Shown here piece by piece: positions 1 to 13,320 of a stretch of 64,000 bases of DNA; positions within the stretch are counted from its first letter, which is position 1, and each line of letters begins with the position of its first letter. Where the stretch lies: positions 1-64,000 of the forward strand of contig JBHIYN010000013.1 in the NCBI GenBank assembly GCA_041984235.1, in the 5' to 3' direction. The translations under genes and the position numbers were made by a program. The stretch comes from JBHIYN01 sp041984235. GTDB lineage: Bacteria; Pseudomonadota; Gammaproteobacteria; Ga0077536. The notes beneath the pieces were generated by a model that was given only the letters and a program-made list of their open reading frames with translations, was not told the DNA's origin and ran no database searches.

Positions 1-223
1 GCGTCAGATCGGCCACCAAGCGCTTCAGGCGACCGTTCTCCTCCCGCAACTGCCGTAGCTCACGCAGCTCCGACACGCCCAGATGCGCGTACTTCTTCTT
101 CCACGCGTAGAACGTCGCCTCGCTCACACCGAGCTGCCGGCAGATCTCGCCGGCCGCCGTGCCCGCCTCGTGCTGGCGCAGCGCGTAGGTCACCTGCTCA
201 TCCGAAAACTTCGACCGCTTCAT
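1..223 (-). CDS. IS3-family transposase OrfA, 3' end outside window
   Basis: Translation begins MKRSKFSDEQVTYALRQ and shows a helix-turn-helix (residues about 5-45, with GEICRQLGVSEATFYAWKKK) followed by the start of a leucine-zipper segment (REENGRLKRLVADLT). This is the typical OrfA of IS3 elements, which binds the terminal repeats and is fused to the OrfB integrase by frameshifting. About 74 codons are present and the frame is open to the window edge, so it may be intact beyond it. The ATG at 221-223 has a GAGAGAGGG ribosome-binding site just upstream. OrfB would lie beyond position 1. Confidence 0.8.
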   Translation of the reverse strand, partial: MKRSKFSDEQVTYALRQHEAGTAAGEICRQLGVSEATFYAWKKKYAHLGVSELRELRQLREENGRLKRLVADLT

Positions 224-269
224 GCCCTCTCTCCTGTATTCGAGGACCTCGAAACGCCACTTTAGTCCA
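1..269 (-). mobile_element. Left part of an IS3-family insertion sequence (truncated by window edge)
   Basis: Contains an orfA-type transposase gene preceded by a short AT-richer leader. The likely outer end is near 261-275, where the minus strand reads TGGACTAAAGTGG, resembling terminal inverted repeats of this family (TG...CA ends). The exact boundary and any target duplication cannot be fixed because the rest of the element lies outside the window. Confidence 0.6.
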
Positions 270-299
270 GGTCTAAATGGCCGTCGATTTCGGGCCTGA

Positions 300-497
300 C
301 GTCAAGGCGCATTGCAGGCCTTTGCCGAGCGCCTGCGGCCTTACCTCAACGGCATCCTCGCCCATGCCCGCTGGCAACTGCACACCAGCCTCATCGAGAG
401 CATCAACAACCGTATCAAGGTTATCAAACGGGTCGCCTATGGCTTCCGGGACAACGAGTACTTCTTCCTCACGATCAAGGCGGCCTTCCCCGGTTGA
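300..497 (+). pseudogene. 3' remnant of an ISL3-family transposase
   Basis: The reading frame encodes FAERLRPYLNGILAHARWQL followed by HTSLIESINNRIKVIKRVAY and GFRDNEYFFLTIKAAFPG, then a TGA. This is the conserved C-terminal end of the ISL3 DDE transposase. Only about 60 of roughly 400 residues remain and there is no plausible start codon, so it is a dead fragment. It lies immediately downstream of the IS3 end, suggesting that the IS3 copy or an associated deletion removed the rest. Confidence 0.75.
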
Positions 498-512
498 GTG
501 CAAAATCCCCGC

Positions 513-546
513 AAAAAAAACCCCCGACGGCATACACCGTCGGGGG
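513..546 (-). terminator. Rho-independent terminator of the rRNA operon
   Basis: A perfect 10-bp stem (CCCCCGACGG / CCGTCGGGGG) with loop CATACA at 521-546 is followed on the minus strand by eight T residues (A run at 513-520). It lies about 10 bp downstream of the 5S gene. The plus strand also has a short TTTT after the stem, so it may act weakly in both directions. Confidence 0.9.
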
Positions 547-557
547 TTTTGCATTAA

Positions 558-675
558 ATGCCTGGCAATGACCTACTTTCACATGGCAGAGCCACACTAT
601 CATCGGCGCTGAGCAGTTTCACTTCTGAGTTCGGGATGGGATCAGGTGGTTCCCACTCGCTATTATCGCCAGGCA
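558..675 (-). rRNA. rrf: 5S ribosomal RNA
   Basis: The minus strand reads TGCCTGGCGATAATAGCG ... GTGGCTCTGCCATGTG ... CATTGCCAGGCAT, with the complementary 5' and 3' ends (TGCCTGGC / GCCAGGCA) of a gammaproteobacterial 5S RNA. The length of about 118 nt is normal. It is the last gene of the operon before the terminator. Confidence 0.93.
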
Positions 676-721
676 AACGGGTCGGAAGTGCTGCTCGCTG
701 TAGCGCGCAGCAGCGCTTCCC

Positions 722-785
722 GGTTCGGATTAGTCGAATGGCGTACACATGGCAGCCATGTCCACAAAACGCTTCAGCGTTATAT

Positions 786-789
<4 letters not shown>
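722..789 (-). other. 3' half of the 23S precursor processing stem
   Basis: On the minus-strand transcript this segment contains TGACCATATAAC (778-789) and CGCCATTCGACTAATCCGAA (722-741). Both are complementary to segments flanking the 23S 5' end at 3669-3680 and 3782-3802, so the pre-rRNA can form a long stem enclosing 23S, the usual substrate of RNase III. Confidence 0.75.
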
Positions 790-3668
<2,879 letters not shown>

Positions 3669-3672
<4 letters not shown>

Positions 3673-3814
3673 ATATAACCTGAAACGTTCTGATCATCTG
3701 ACGATGCTCATAATGGTGTCGGGCTATCGGTCTGACATGATTGCAAGTGTACATACATAAACAGAATTGCTTCTGTTAATGCGCCTATTCGACTAATCCG
3801 AATTTTTAAAGAAC
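3669..3814 (-). other. 5' half of 23S processing stem, with internal boxA
   Basis: The segments at 3669-3680 and 3782-3802 are complementary to 778-789 and 722-741. The minus strand at 3801-3814 reads GTTCTTTAAAAATT, matching a boxA antitermination element, as normally found in the spacer upstream of 23S. The remaining spacer up to tRNA-Ala (about 3815-3947) shows no other gene. Confidence 0.7.
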
Positions 3815-3947
3815 GACTGCGGTGGCGAAACACCAGGCCGCCTGTCTTACCGCCCCGTTTCCGGGTAGCGTGGGACATGAGCCATGGGCCGCGACACTCC
3901 CGTGGGGTCGTCATTGCCCATCGCTCATGGCCTCGAGCGTGAAAGTT

Positions 3948-4023
3948 TGGTGGAGCCAGACGGGATCGAACCGTCGACCTCCTGCGTGCAAAGCAGGCGC
4001 TCTCCCAGCTGAGCTATGGCCCC
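3948..4023 (-). tRNA. tRNA-Ala(TGC)
   Basis: A 76-nt cloverleaf on the minus strand starts GGGGCCATAGCTCAGCTGGG, has anticodon stem CCTGC-TTTGCAC-GCAGG with anticodon TGC, T arm GGTTCGATCCC, and an encoded CCA end. It lies in the 16S-23S spacer, as is usual. Confidence 0.97.
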
Positions 4024-4086
4024 GGAATCGTGGCTTGCGGGATGCCCGGACTTTGCGGGGAATCGCGCTGCACTCGAGGCTTCGTC

Positions 4087-4163
<77 letters not shown>

Positions 4164-4173
4164 GAGCGAAGCC

Positions 4174-4231
4174 GTAAGCCTCAGGCAGTCTGCTCCCTCG
4201 GAGTGGGATCATGAAACTACCTGAGGCTTAC
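4174..4231. repeat. Perfect 12-bp inverted repeat in the 16S-tRNA-Ile spacer
   Basis: GTAAGCCTCAGG (4174-4185) and CCTGAGGCTTAC (4220-4231) are exact reverse complements around a 34-nt loop. In the precursor RNA it would form a stable hairpin, probably a processing structure. There is no T run, so it is not a terminator. Confidence 0.7.
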
Positions 4232-4345
4232 AGCCGCGCCACCGGCGCCAGCCCAGTCACCAAAATCACGCTTGACGCGTGTTGCGGTAATCCAATCAAG
4301 CAATTTGAGTGAGCGCTGAACGACAGAACGTTGTCATTCTTACTT

Positions 4346-5850
<1,505 letters not shown>

Positions 5851-6012
5851 AAGAGTTTCGCCTGCTCCGAAGAGCAGACTAATAGAGTTTGACGAGCTCT
5901 GAATACATTGATTGACGTGTCTGCTTAGACACCAACGTATTGGTTGCTCATCAGGGTTTCTGATGACGCAGTTCCAACCGTCAGCGCCCACACAAATTAC
6001 TTGATTGGACAG

Positions 6013-6025
6013 ATTGTTAAAGAGC
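6013..6025 (-). promoter_or_regulatory. boxA antitermination element in the rrn leader
   Basis: The minus strand reads GCTCTTTAACAAT, matching the rRNA leader boxA that loads the Nus antitermination complex. It sits about 165 nt upstream of 16S and about 35 nt downstream of the promoter -10. Confidence 0.85.
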
Positions 6026-6060
6026 TCGGGAAGACCGTTGCCCCCCCGAAGAGAGCGCGC

Positions 6061-6088
6061 ATTATACGCCGATGGACTAATCGGTCAA
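6061..6088 (-). promoter_or_regulatory. rrn P1 promoter
   Basis: The minus strand has TTGACC (6083-6088), a 16-nt spacer and a perfect TATAAT (6061-6066), followed by a GC-rich discriminator GCGCGC typical of stringently controlled rRNA promoters. The sequence upstream of the -35 (about 6090-6115) is richer in A and T and could be an UP element. The rest of the leader (5851-6060) holds only boxA and no reading frame of note. Confidence 0.9.
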
Positions 6089-6199
6089 CACTTCGCGTGA
6101 AAACTTTGAAAGATCATGCCGATCAGCAAGTTACGTCAAAATAAGCCGGTTTTTCGCTGCGCTGCCGCAGCTGGCGCATGCCCGCGAGCGCGCCCGGCT

Positions 6200-7402
6200 T
6201 CAGCTCACCGAGATGCGCGCGAAGCGGCGCTTGCCGACCTGCACCGTCACCGTCTCGCCGCGTCCGATCACGGTATCCAGGCTCTCGATGCGCGCCTGGT
6301 CGATTTTCACCGCGCCCTGGCTGATCATGCGCCGCGCCTCGGACGTGCTCGCGGTCAGCCGAGCCTGCTTGAGCGCCGCGACCAGCCCCAGCCCGCTGCC
6401 CTCGGCGGGGAATTCGAAGACGGGAATGTCCTCCGGCACCGCGCCACGGCTGAACTGCTCGACGAAGGCCTGCTGCGCCCGTTCGGCCGCGGCGCCATCG
6501 TGGAACCGTGCCACGATTTCGCGCGCCAGCTCGAACTTCACGTCGCGCGGGTTGCGCCCGTCGTCCACTGCGCGCTTCAGACCCTCGATGTCCGCCGTGC
6601 TGCGAAAGCTCAGCAGCTCGAAGTAGCGCCACATGAGCTCGTCGGAGATCTTCATCATCTTGCCGAACATCTCGTTCGGCGGCTCGTCGATGCCGATGTA
6701 ATTATCGAGCGATTTCGACATCTTCTGTACGCCGTCCAGCCCCTCGAGCAAGGGCATCGTCAACACGACCTGCGGGCGCTGGCCGGCTGACTGCTGCAGT
6801 TGCCGCCCGACCAGCAGGTTGAATTTCTGATCGGTGCCGCCGAGCTCGACGTCCGCTTCCAGGGCCACCGAGTCGTGGCCCTGTATCAGGGGATAGAGAA
6901 ACTCGTGCACTGCGATCGGCTGCTCGCTCTCGTAACGCTTGCGGAAATCGTCGCGCTCGAGCATGCGGGCAACGGTGTACTGGGCGGCGATGCGGACCAG
7001 TCCCGCCGCGTCCACACCCGACATCCACTCCGAGTTGAAACGCACCTCGGTGCGCTCCTCGTCGAGAATCTTGAATACCTGTTCGCGGTAGGTCTGCGCA
7101 TTGCGCGCGACGTCATCGGCGGACAGCGGCGGCCGCGTCGTGTTCTTGCCGGTAGGGTCGCCGATCATCCCGGTGAAATCGCCGATCAGGAAAACGACCG
7201 AATGGCCGAGATCCTGGAACTGGCGCATCTTGTTCAGCAGCACCGTGTGGCCGAGATGCAGATCGGGTGCGGTCGGATCGAACCCGGCTTTCACCCGCAT
7301 CGGCCGCCCGTTCTCGAGCCGCTCGACGAGCTCTTTCTCGATCAGGATCTCAGACGCGCCGCGCCGAATCAGCGCGAGCTGCTCGGAGGGCGGGCTCAGC
7401 AT
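6200..7402 (-). CDS. tyrS: Tyrosyl-tRNA synthetase
   Basis: This class I aminoacyl-tRNA synthetase charges tRNA-Tyr in the cytoplasm. The 400-residue product has the HIGH motif as HLGH (49-52), the KMSKS loop exactly as KMSKS (227-231), and a C-terminal S4 RNA-binding domain (about 335-400, with ISQGAVKIDQARI). The length and motif spacing match the TyrZ-like branch common in Pseudomonas and relatives. The ATG at 7402 gives the family's usual N terminus. It is divergent from mepM, a conserved arrangement. Confidence 0.96.
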   Translation of the reverse strand: MLSPPSEQLALIRRGASEILIEKELVERLENGRPMRVKAGFDPTAPDLHLGHTVLLNKMRQFQDLGHSVVFLIGDFTGMIGDPTGKNTTRPPLSADDVARNAQTYREQVFKILDEERTEVRFNSEWMSGVDAAGLVRIAAQYTVARMLERDDFRKRYESEQPIAVHEFLYPLIQGHDSVALEADVELGGTDQKFNLLVGRQLQQSAGQRPQVVLTMPLLEGLDGVQKMSKSLDNYIGIDEPPNEMFGKMMKISDELMWRYFELLSFRSTADIEGLKRAVDDGRNPRDVKFELAREIVARFHDGAAAERAQQAFVEQFSRGAVPEDIPVFEFPAEGSGLGLVAALKQARLTASTSEARRMISQGAVKIDQARIESLDTVIGRGETVTVQVGKRRFARISVS

Positions 7403-7457
7403 GGTCGGCGCGACTTCGAAGCAGGTCGAGAGAAGTCACGAAAGTTGTTGGAAAACA

Positions 7458-7486
7458 TTGACGTATTATCCTTCTGCGGCTATGTT
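7458..7486 (+). promoter_or_regulatory. Candidate sigma-70 promoter for mepM-anmK
   Basis: TTGACG (7458-7463), a 17-nt spacer and TATGTT (7481-7486) lie about 50 nt upstream of the mepM ATG. It overlaps the opposing tyrS promoter candidate. Judged by consensus match only. Confidence 0.5.
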
Positions 7487-7494
7487 GCCGGCAA
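7465..7494 (-). promoter_or_regulatory. Candidate sigma-70 promoter for tyrS
   Basis: The minus strand has TTGCCG (7489-7494), 18 nt, then GATAAT (7465-7470). The -35 lies inside the 12-bp palindrome GTTGCCGGCAAC (7484-7495), which also follows the mepM -10, so one operator could affect both genes. Confidence 0.45.
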
Positions 7495-7535
7495 CTTACC
7501 GGACACTCCGGATCCCAATAAAAATCAGAGCTTTC

Positions 7536-9026
7536 ATGCTATTTCTTGAAAGTCACGGGAGGGGGCACGCGCGGCGGCGCAAGCGACGTGCCGTGCGCTG
7601 GGGCAAGGCTGCCGGGATACTCCTCGCCGTCACCACTGTATTCCTTGTCACTCACGAGCGCCCAGCGGTGCACGGCGACGCCGATCCCGGCGCCGAATCC
7701 GCCGCCTACTCGCTGGCACTGCCGGATTCCGCAACGGGTGCCCAACGGGACAACGTCGCCACCGCGCAAAGCGCCCCCGATCGTTCCGGCCAGCCCCGCC
7801 TGCCCTTCGAGCCGCCGGTACCGGGTCGTGAGCCGGCCCGGGAACAGGCGCGCGCGGACGATGCGAGAGATGACTGGACGCACGTCACGGTTGCGCCGGG
7901 CGACAATCTATCGTTGATTTTTTCCCGGCTCAAGCTGTCGAAATCGGAGCTCCACACCATCGTGCAGCTCGACGGCAAGGCGGGTCGACTGAAACGCCTG
8001 CGGCCCGGACAGCTCATTCGTTTTCGCGTCGTCGATTCGCACCTCGACGGACTCGTTGTCGAGCTCGACGAGCTGAACTCGCTGTGGGTCGAGCGTAGCG
8101 GCGACAGCTTCGCGATCCGTACCGAAACCGTGGAGCCGGAAATTCGCGTTGCCTCGGCGTCCACCGACATCCGCCATTCGCTGTTCCTGGATGGCCAGAA
8201 AGCCGGCCTTTCGGACGCCGTCATCATGCGCCTGACCGAGATTTTCGGCTGGGACATCGACTTCGCCCTGGACATCCGCGCGGACGATCGCTTCAGCGTG
8301 ATCTACGAGGAAGTCTACAAGGACGGTGCATTGATCAAGCAGGACCGCATCCTCGCCGCGGAGTTCGTCAATCGCGGCAAGACGCTGCGCGCGGTGCTGT
8401 TCACCAACGAGCGCGGCGAGTCGGACTACTACTCGGACGAAGGGCACGCCATGCGCAAGGCGTTTCTGCGTACACCGGTGAACTTCACCCGCATCAGCTC
8501 CCACTTCAACCTGCGCCGCAAACACCCCATCCTGAACACCATCCGCGCTCACCGCGGTGTCGATTATGCCGCCCCCATGGGCACGCCCGTGCGCGCGACG
8601 GCGAACGGCAAGATCCGCTCCGTCGGTATCAGCGGGGGCTACGGCAAGACGGTCGAAATGCAGCACGGCAAATCCTACCGTACGCTGTACGCCCACCTGT
8701 CGCGCTTTGCCAAGGGACTGCGCCGGGGCGCGTCGGTGCGCCAGGGCCAGATCATCGGCTACGTCGGCAAGTCCGGCCTCGCTACCGGGCCGCACCTGCA
8801 CTACGAGTTCCGTATCAACGGCGTGCACCGCAACCCGCTTACGGTCGACCTGCCGAAGGCCGAACCCATCGATGGCAAGTACCTCATGGCCTTCCGCGAG
8901 CAGGCAGCCCCGCTGCTCGATCAGCTCGATCGTGTCGCCGCCCGGCACGAGAATCCGGATACCAACATCGTTGCGCAACTGGATAGCGGCGTGCCGGCAC
9001 GCGCGCGCATCGACACCAGCCATTGA
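7536..9026 (+). CDS. mepM: MepM-type M23 murein DD-endopeptidase
   Basis: This zinc endopeptidase cleaves peptidoglycan cross-links in the periplasm to allow wall growth. The 496-residue product has an arginine-rich N terminus and one membrane anchor (about 25-39), a LysM/OapA-like domain (about 115-165), a Csd3-type middle domain (about 210-310) and a C-terminal peptidase M23 domain (about 325-430). Catalytic residues are visible: H339 and D343 in HRGVDYAAP, H387 in YAHLS and the HLHYEF motif at 420-425. The frame is open further upstream, but ATG 7536 gives the expected short cytoplasmic tail. It overlaps anmK by 4 nt. Confidence 0.93.
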   Translation: MLFLESHGRGHARRRKRRAVRWGKAAGILLAVTTVFLVTHERPAVHGDADPGAESAAYSLALPDSATGAQRDNVATAQSAPDRSGQPRLPFEPPVPGREPAREQARADDARDDWTHVTVAPGDNLSLIFSRLKLSKSELHTIVQLDGKAGRLKRLRPGQLIRFRVVDSHLDGLVVELDELNSLWVERSGDSFAIRTETVEPEIRVASASTDIRHSLFLDGQKAGLSDAVIMRLTEIFGWDIDFALDIRADDRFSVIYEEVYKDGALIKQDRILAAEFVNRGKTLRAVLFTNERGESDYYSDEGHAMRKAFLRTPVNFTRISSHFNLRRKHPILNTIRAHRGVDYAAPMGTPVRATANGKIRSVGISGGYGKTVEMQHGKSYRTLYAHLSRFAKGLRRGASVRQGQIIGYVGKSGLATGPHLHYEFRINGVHRNPLTVDLPKAEPIDGKYLMAFREQAAPLLDQLDRVAARHENPDTNIVAQLDSGVPARARIDTSH

Positions 9027-10186
9027 CCGGCGACGGCGGCAGCGACGCCAACGCCCTCTTCCTGGGCCTCATCTCCGGCACCAGTATGGACGGCGTGGAC
9101 GCCGTGCTGGTGCGCTTCGGGAACGCGGCCGCGGTAGCAACACTCGGCGCCCACACCGAGCGCTACGCGGACGGTCTACGCGCACGCCTCCAGCACGCGA
9201 TCACACCACAGGCACGGCTGACCGTGCACGAGATCGCGTCGCTCCACATCGAGATTGGGCGCGCGTTCGCCGCTGCCGCCAACGCACTGCTCGCGAACCT
9301 CGGAATCAGCGCCGGGGCGGTGCAGGCGATTGGCAGCCACGGCCAGACCTTGCGTCACCACCCGGGCCCGCCCGCGCCGTACTCGTGGCAGCTCGGCGAC
9401 CCGGCTACCATCGCAGTGCGGACCGGGATCACGACGGTGGCCGACTTTCGCAGTCTCGACGTCGCCTTCGGTGGCGAGGGCGCGCCGCTGGTACCGCCCT
9501 TCCACGCCTACTGCATGCATGCACCGGGCGACGAGCGCACGGTGTTGAACCTCGGCGGGATCGCCAACCTGACGGTGCTCGACGGCAGTGCCGCCGTGCC
9601 TCGCCTGGGCTATGACAGCGGACCAGGTAACTGCCTCATGGATGAGTGGTGCCACCGCCACCTCGACGCGCCGTATGATGCCGAAGGCCGCTGGGCGGCG
9701 AGCGGCAAGGTTGACGCCGACCTGCTCGACGCGTTACTCGCCGATCCCTATTTCGCCCTGCCGGCGCCGAAGAGCACTGGCCGCGAAGCCTTCAACCTGC
9801 CGTGGCTGGCCCGCTTCCTCGCGGCCGATCGCTTCTCGTCCGTGGCCGCAGTCGACGTGCAGGCGACGCTCTCGGCATTGACCGTGGAATCGGTAGCCCG
9901 CGAGATCGAGCGCAGCGCGCAGCGACCCGACTCGGCGATTTACGTCTGCGGAGGCGGCTCACACAATCGCCACCTGCTGGACCGGTTACGCGAACGGCTA
10001 CCGCACCGACCGATCGAAACCACCCGCGTACTGGGCGTCGACCCGGATTTCGTCGAGGCGGCAGCTTTCGCCTGGCTCGCGCGGCAACGCCTGGCCGGGT
10101 CGCCCGTTGCACTGTCGACCGGCGACGATCCGCGACGCGTGCTGCTCGGCGCGATCTACGAAGCGCGCCAGGAACCGCTTACCTGA
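9023..10186 (+). CDS. anmK: Anhydro-N-acetylmuramic acid kinase
   Basis: AnmK hydrolyses and phosphorylates 1,6-anhydro-MurNAc released from the wall to MurNAc-6-phosphate in peptidoglycan recycling. The N-terminal phosphate-binding motif GLISGTSMDGVDA (15-27), YDSGPGNCLMD in the middle and CGGGSHN near the C terminus are characteristic, and 387 residues is the usual size. The start is TTG at 9023, overlapping the mepM stop (TTGA), which implies translational coupling. The 3' end overlaps the convergent prsT-like gene by 8 nt. Confidence 0.94.
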   Translation: MTGDGGSDANALFLGLISGTSMDGVDAVLVRFGNAAAVATLGAHTERYADGLRARLQHAITPQARLTVHEIASLHIEIGRAFAAAANALLANLGISAGAVQAIGSHGQTLRHHPGPPAPYSWQLGDPATIAVRTGITTVADFRSLDVAFGGEGAPLVPPFHAYCMHAPGDERTVLNLGGIANLTVLDGSAAVPRLGYDSGPGNCLMDEWCHRHLDAPYDAEGRWAASGKVDADLLDALLADPYFALPAPKSTGREAFNLPWLARFLAADRFSSVAAVDVQATLSALTVESVAREIERSAQRPDSAIYVCGGGSHNRHLLDRLRERLPHRPIETTRVLGVDPDFVEAAAFAWLARQRLAGSPVALSTGDDPRRVLLGAIYEARQEPLT

Positions 10187-12998
10187 ACGATTCGCGCAGC
10201 CTTTCCAACAGGCTCCTGGCTTCTTCGCGCGCGGAGAAACGCTCGTTAGCGTCGAGCGCCGCTTCAATCTCCTCACGGGCCTCGTCGGCCCGACCCAGCT
10301 GCGCCAGCGCGAGCCCGATGTGGTAGCGGATCTGCGGGCTGGTGGAAGCCCGCGCGAAGGCTTCGCGCAGCAGGGCGAGACCTTCCTCCACGCGGCCCTC
10401 CTGGGTCAGGATCCAGCCATAGGTATCCGCCACGCGGGGATCGTTGGGCGCCATGTCGTAAGCAGCCTGCGCGGTCGGCAGCGCACGCGGGTCACCGAGA
10501 TGGCGGTAGCAGGTCGCGAGGTTGTTCAGCAGCACGACGTCTTCGACGCCGGCCGCCTGCAGCTCTTCGTAAACCGACTGCGCTTTCGACCAGTCCTGCT
10601 CGCGCATCAGCATCTGGCCATACAGGTGTCGTGACCCCAGGTGACGGGGGTTCTCCTCGATCCATGATTCGATGAAACGCGCGGCGGTGGGAATGTCTCC
10701 GGCCGAAACCAGCGCACGAAAGTATGTTCTGGCGGTGGCGAAGCTGCGCGCCTGCTCATGCGCGGCGCGGTACTCGGCCGCTGCTGCGGCCGGTTGCTCG
10801 CGCGCCATCAGCAGGTCGCCGTTGACGGTGTGAATCTCGGGCTTGTTGCCGTGCTTCTCGAACAGCTTCGCGATGCCGTCGGCTGCCTGGTCCAGCTCCT
10901 TCAACTCGATCAGCACCGCGGCCTTCAGTACGCCGACCTGCATGTTGCCCGGGCTGCCCTGCTCGGCCTTGGTCAGCGACCACAGCGCACCGTTGAAATC
11001 GGTGATGCCATACTGCTGGTTCGCCACCGCGTACAGGATCTCGGTCTCGAACTGTGCCTTCTCGACAGCCCTGCGGAAATGTACCCGCGCGTCGGCCTGA
11101 TCGCCGATGCGTCGATAGATCTTGCCCGCCACGAGGTCGGCCCGCGCCTCGTCCGGGTAATTCTTGACCAGGTCGTAGACGGCGTTGCGAATACGCTCGA
11201 CGTCGTTGGTCTGTCGCTCGATGAGATTAAGCTTCAGTTCGTGCGCGCGGAACAGCATCGGTTCGTAACGCAGGGTATCGTTGACCCGCTGCAGGGCCTC
11301 CTCGATATCGCCCTGCCGCGAGAGCAGCGCGGCGAGCTCCAGGTTAGCCTCGGTACTCTGCGGAAACCGCTCCAGCGTCGAGCGGTACTGGGCTTCGGCA
11401 GTAGCCTTCTCGTTCTGCAGCACCGCGAGGCGCGCCAGGTTGAGTCTCGGCAGGAGCATTTCGGAATCGAGCTGTGCCGCCAGCCGCAGATGATTCTGCG
11501 CCAGCGCCATCCTGCCGGCCGCCAGGTAGGTCGCCCCGGCCAGGTTGTGGACCTGGGGGTTGTCACCGAACCGTTCGAGCATGGCCTCGACGGCTTTTAC
11601 CGCGCGCTCCGTCTCGCCGGTCTTGGTGTACACCCGTACGAGCTGCATCCAGGCATCGAGCATGTCAGGGAAGCGTGCGGTCAGGCGCTCGAGCTCCTCG
11701 CGTGCCGCCTCGGCGCGCCCCGAGTCCAGGCGGCTGGTGGCCAGGCGCACGCCGATGCCCGCCACGTTGGGGGCGAGCTTGAGCGCCGCGGCGAAGTACT
11801 CCTCCGCGGTCGCGAAGTCACCCATCGCGCGGTAGGCCTCGGCCAGTACTGACAGCGCCATCGGGTCGCGCGGCGGGTCGGAGCGTGCACTCGGCTTGTA
11901 CAGGCGAATGACTTCCTTGAAGTCGCCGGTCGAGAGATAAGCGGAGGCCAGATAGCGCTTGGCGCCGAGGTGGTTGGGAAAGCGCGCGAGAAAGGCCTTG
12001 AGGTGCGTGATGGACTCGGCGTAATTCTGCTCGAAGAAGGCCACCACACCGAGCATCAGCTTGGTGTTGTGCATCTTCGCGCGATAGTCCTCCTTGATCT
12101 CGCGGATCTCTCCGGCGCTCTCACGCAGCAGCTCACGCGCCTCCTCGGCCTTGCCCTCGCGGAACATGATCAGTGTGCGCAGGTAGATGGTCTCCAGGGT
12201 GTCGCTCTCGAGATTGCCGACCTGCGCCAGGTCCTTCTTCGCGCGCTCGACCTGCCCGACGTCCATCCACATGGCGGCGCGGGCGGTCAGCGCGCGCCCC
12301 GAGGTCGGATCGATGGCCAGGACCTTCTCGAACGCGGCAATGGCGTCGTCGTACTCGTGGTGGTCGCGGTGGAAGATGGCCTTGAACATCCAGGCGGTGA
12401 ACGATTGCGGCGCCAGCCTCACCGCGTCACCGACCAGAGCGCGGGCGCGATCGGTCTTGCCCTTGCTGAGCTGAATCTGGGCGCGACCGATGATCGGACG
12501 CGGATCGACCGGCAGCAGGGTGCCGGCAGAAAGATAGAGCTCCTCGGAACGCTTCTTGTCGCCCAGTTGCAGGTACGCCTCGGCCTGCATGAGCTGCAGT
12601 TCGCCGTCCACCTCCGGTTTGTGCCCCTGGGCGACAAATCCCGTAATCACGTGCTCGGGCTCGGCGATTTCCATGTAGGCGCTGGCCAGCGGGATGAGAA
12701 TGAGATTCTCGTCGCCGCCCATGGCCTGCGCCTTTTCCAGCTCCTTGATCGCCGCCCGCGGCTGGTTCTGGCGCAGCAGCACGTTACCCAGCATGATGCG
12801 CGCCGGCAGGTTGTTCGCATCCTGCTGCAGGGCATTACGCAACTGGATCGCCGTCTCGCTGTACGCCTCGGAGCGGAAAAACTCCAGCGCGTCCTCGTAA
12901 TAGCGCTGCGACTGGTCGCGATCGACCGCCGCCCGGGCCTCGCCGAGCGTCAGTGCGAGCGCGCAGGCGAGTACGGGTATCAGGAATCCTCTATACAT
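10179..12998 (-). CDS. prsT: PrsT-like PEP-CTERM system TPR-repeat protein
   Basis: The 939-residue exported protein is built almost entirely from tetratricopeptide repeats, roughly 20 copies (for example AEAYRAMGDFATAEEYFAAA and LATCYRHLGDPRALPTA). An N-terminal signal peptide (MYRGFLIPVLACALALTLG, cleavage likely after ARA near 24) is present. Size, repeat density and adjacency to a PEP-CTERM gene fit the PrsT family that accompanies exosortase A/EPS loci. Most family members are described as lipoproteins; the Cys at position 12 is too early for a convincing lipobox, so ordinary signal peptidase cleavage is more likely. Probable role: periplasmic scaffold for polysaccharide export. The family call is firm; the role is inferred. 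Confidence 0.82.
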   Translation of the reverse strand: MYRGFLIPVLACALALTLGEARAAVDRDQSQRYYEDALEFFRSEAYSETAIQLRNALQQDANNLPARIMLGNVLLRQNQPRAAIKELEKAQAMGGDENLILIPLASAYMEIAEPEHVITGFVAQGHKPEVDGELQLMQAEAYLQLGDKKRSEELYLSAGTLLPVDPRPIIGRAQIQLSKGKTDRARALVGDAVRLAPQSFTAWMFKAIFHRDHHEYDDAIAAFEKVLAIDPTSGRALTARAAMWMDVGQVERAKKDLAQVGNLESDTLETIYLRTLIMFREGKAEEARELLRESAGEIREIKEDYRAKMHNTKLMLGVVAFFEQNYAESITHLKAFLARFPNHLGAKRYLASAYLSTGDFKEVIRLYKPSARSDPPRDPMALSVLAEAYRAMGDFATAEEYFAAALKLAPNVAGIGVRLATSRLDSGRAEAAREELERLTARFPDMLDAWMQLVRVYTKTGETERAVKAVEAMLERFGDNPQVHNLAGATYLAAGRMALAQNHLRLAAQLDSEMLLPRLNLARLAVLQNEKATAEAQYRSTLERFPQSTEANLELAALLSRQGDIEEALQRVNDTLRYEPMLFRAHELKLNLIERQTNDVERIRNAVYDLVKNYPDEARADLVAGKIYRRIGDQADARVHFRRAVEKAQFETEILYAVANQQYGITDFNGALWSLTKAEQGSPGNMQVGVLKAAVLIELKELDQAADGIAKLFEKHGNKPEIHTVNGDLLMAREQPAAAAAEYRAAHEQARSFATARTYFRALVSAGDIPTAARFIESWIEENPRHLGSRHLYGQMLMREQDWSKAQSVYEELQAAGVEDVVLLNNLATCYRHLGDPRALPTAQAAYDMAPNDPRVADTYGWILTQEGRVEEGLALLREAFARASTSPQIRYHIGLALAQLGRADEAREEIEAALDANERFSAREEARSLLERLRESFR

Positions 12999-13320
12999 AA
13001 GGTGTGCCGTCTTCTGCGGTGGTGCCGGGCCGGTGCCGCGTAGAGTATAGGGGCGACAGTGCGGGCTTCACGGTAATGAAAGAAAACCAATGTGAACTAC
13101 CGTTCATTATCGTCCGCAGGTGGGATAATCTTCGCATCGGCTTACGCGAAGGTGTCGCGGTCGCTCACCGCCCCGCAGCCGGCCGTCGCCGCCAGGTGAC
13201 AAAAAACTTGACACGGCATCATCGCGTAACTTGCTGATTTTTATAATTATTTCAAACAAGCTCAGAGACAGGGGCGAGTTTGGAGCCGCGCCAAGGCGCA
13301 TTCTGTCAACAGACTTTACA

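Noticed and set aside
13024..13037. GG-N10-GC pattern on the minus strand upstream of the prsT-like gene (GGCACCGGCCCGGC)
   Set aside because: The -12 part reads CGGC instead of TTGC and lies in G+C-rich DNA where such spacing arises by chance.
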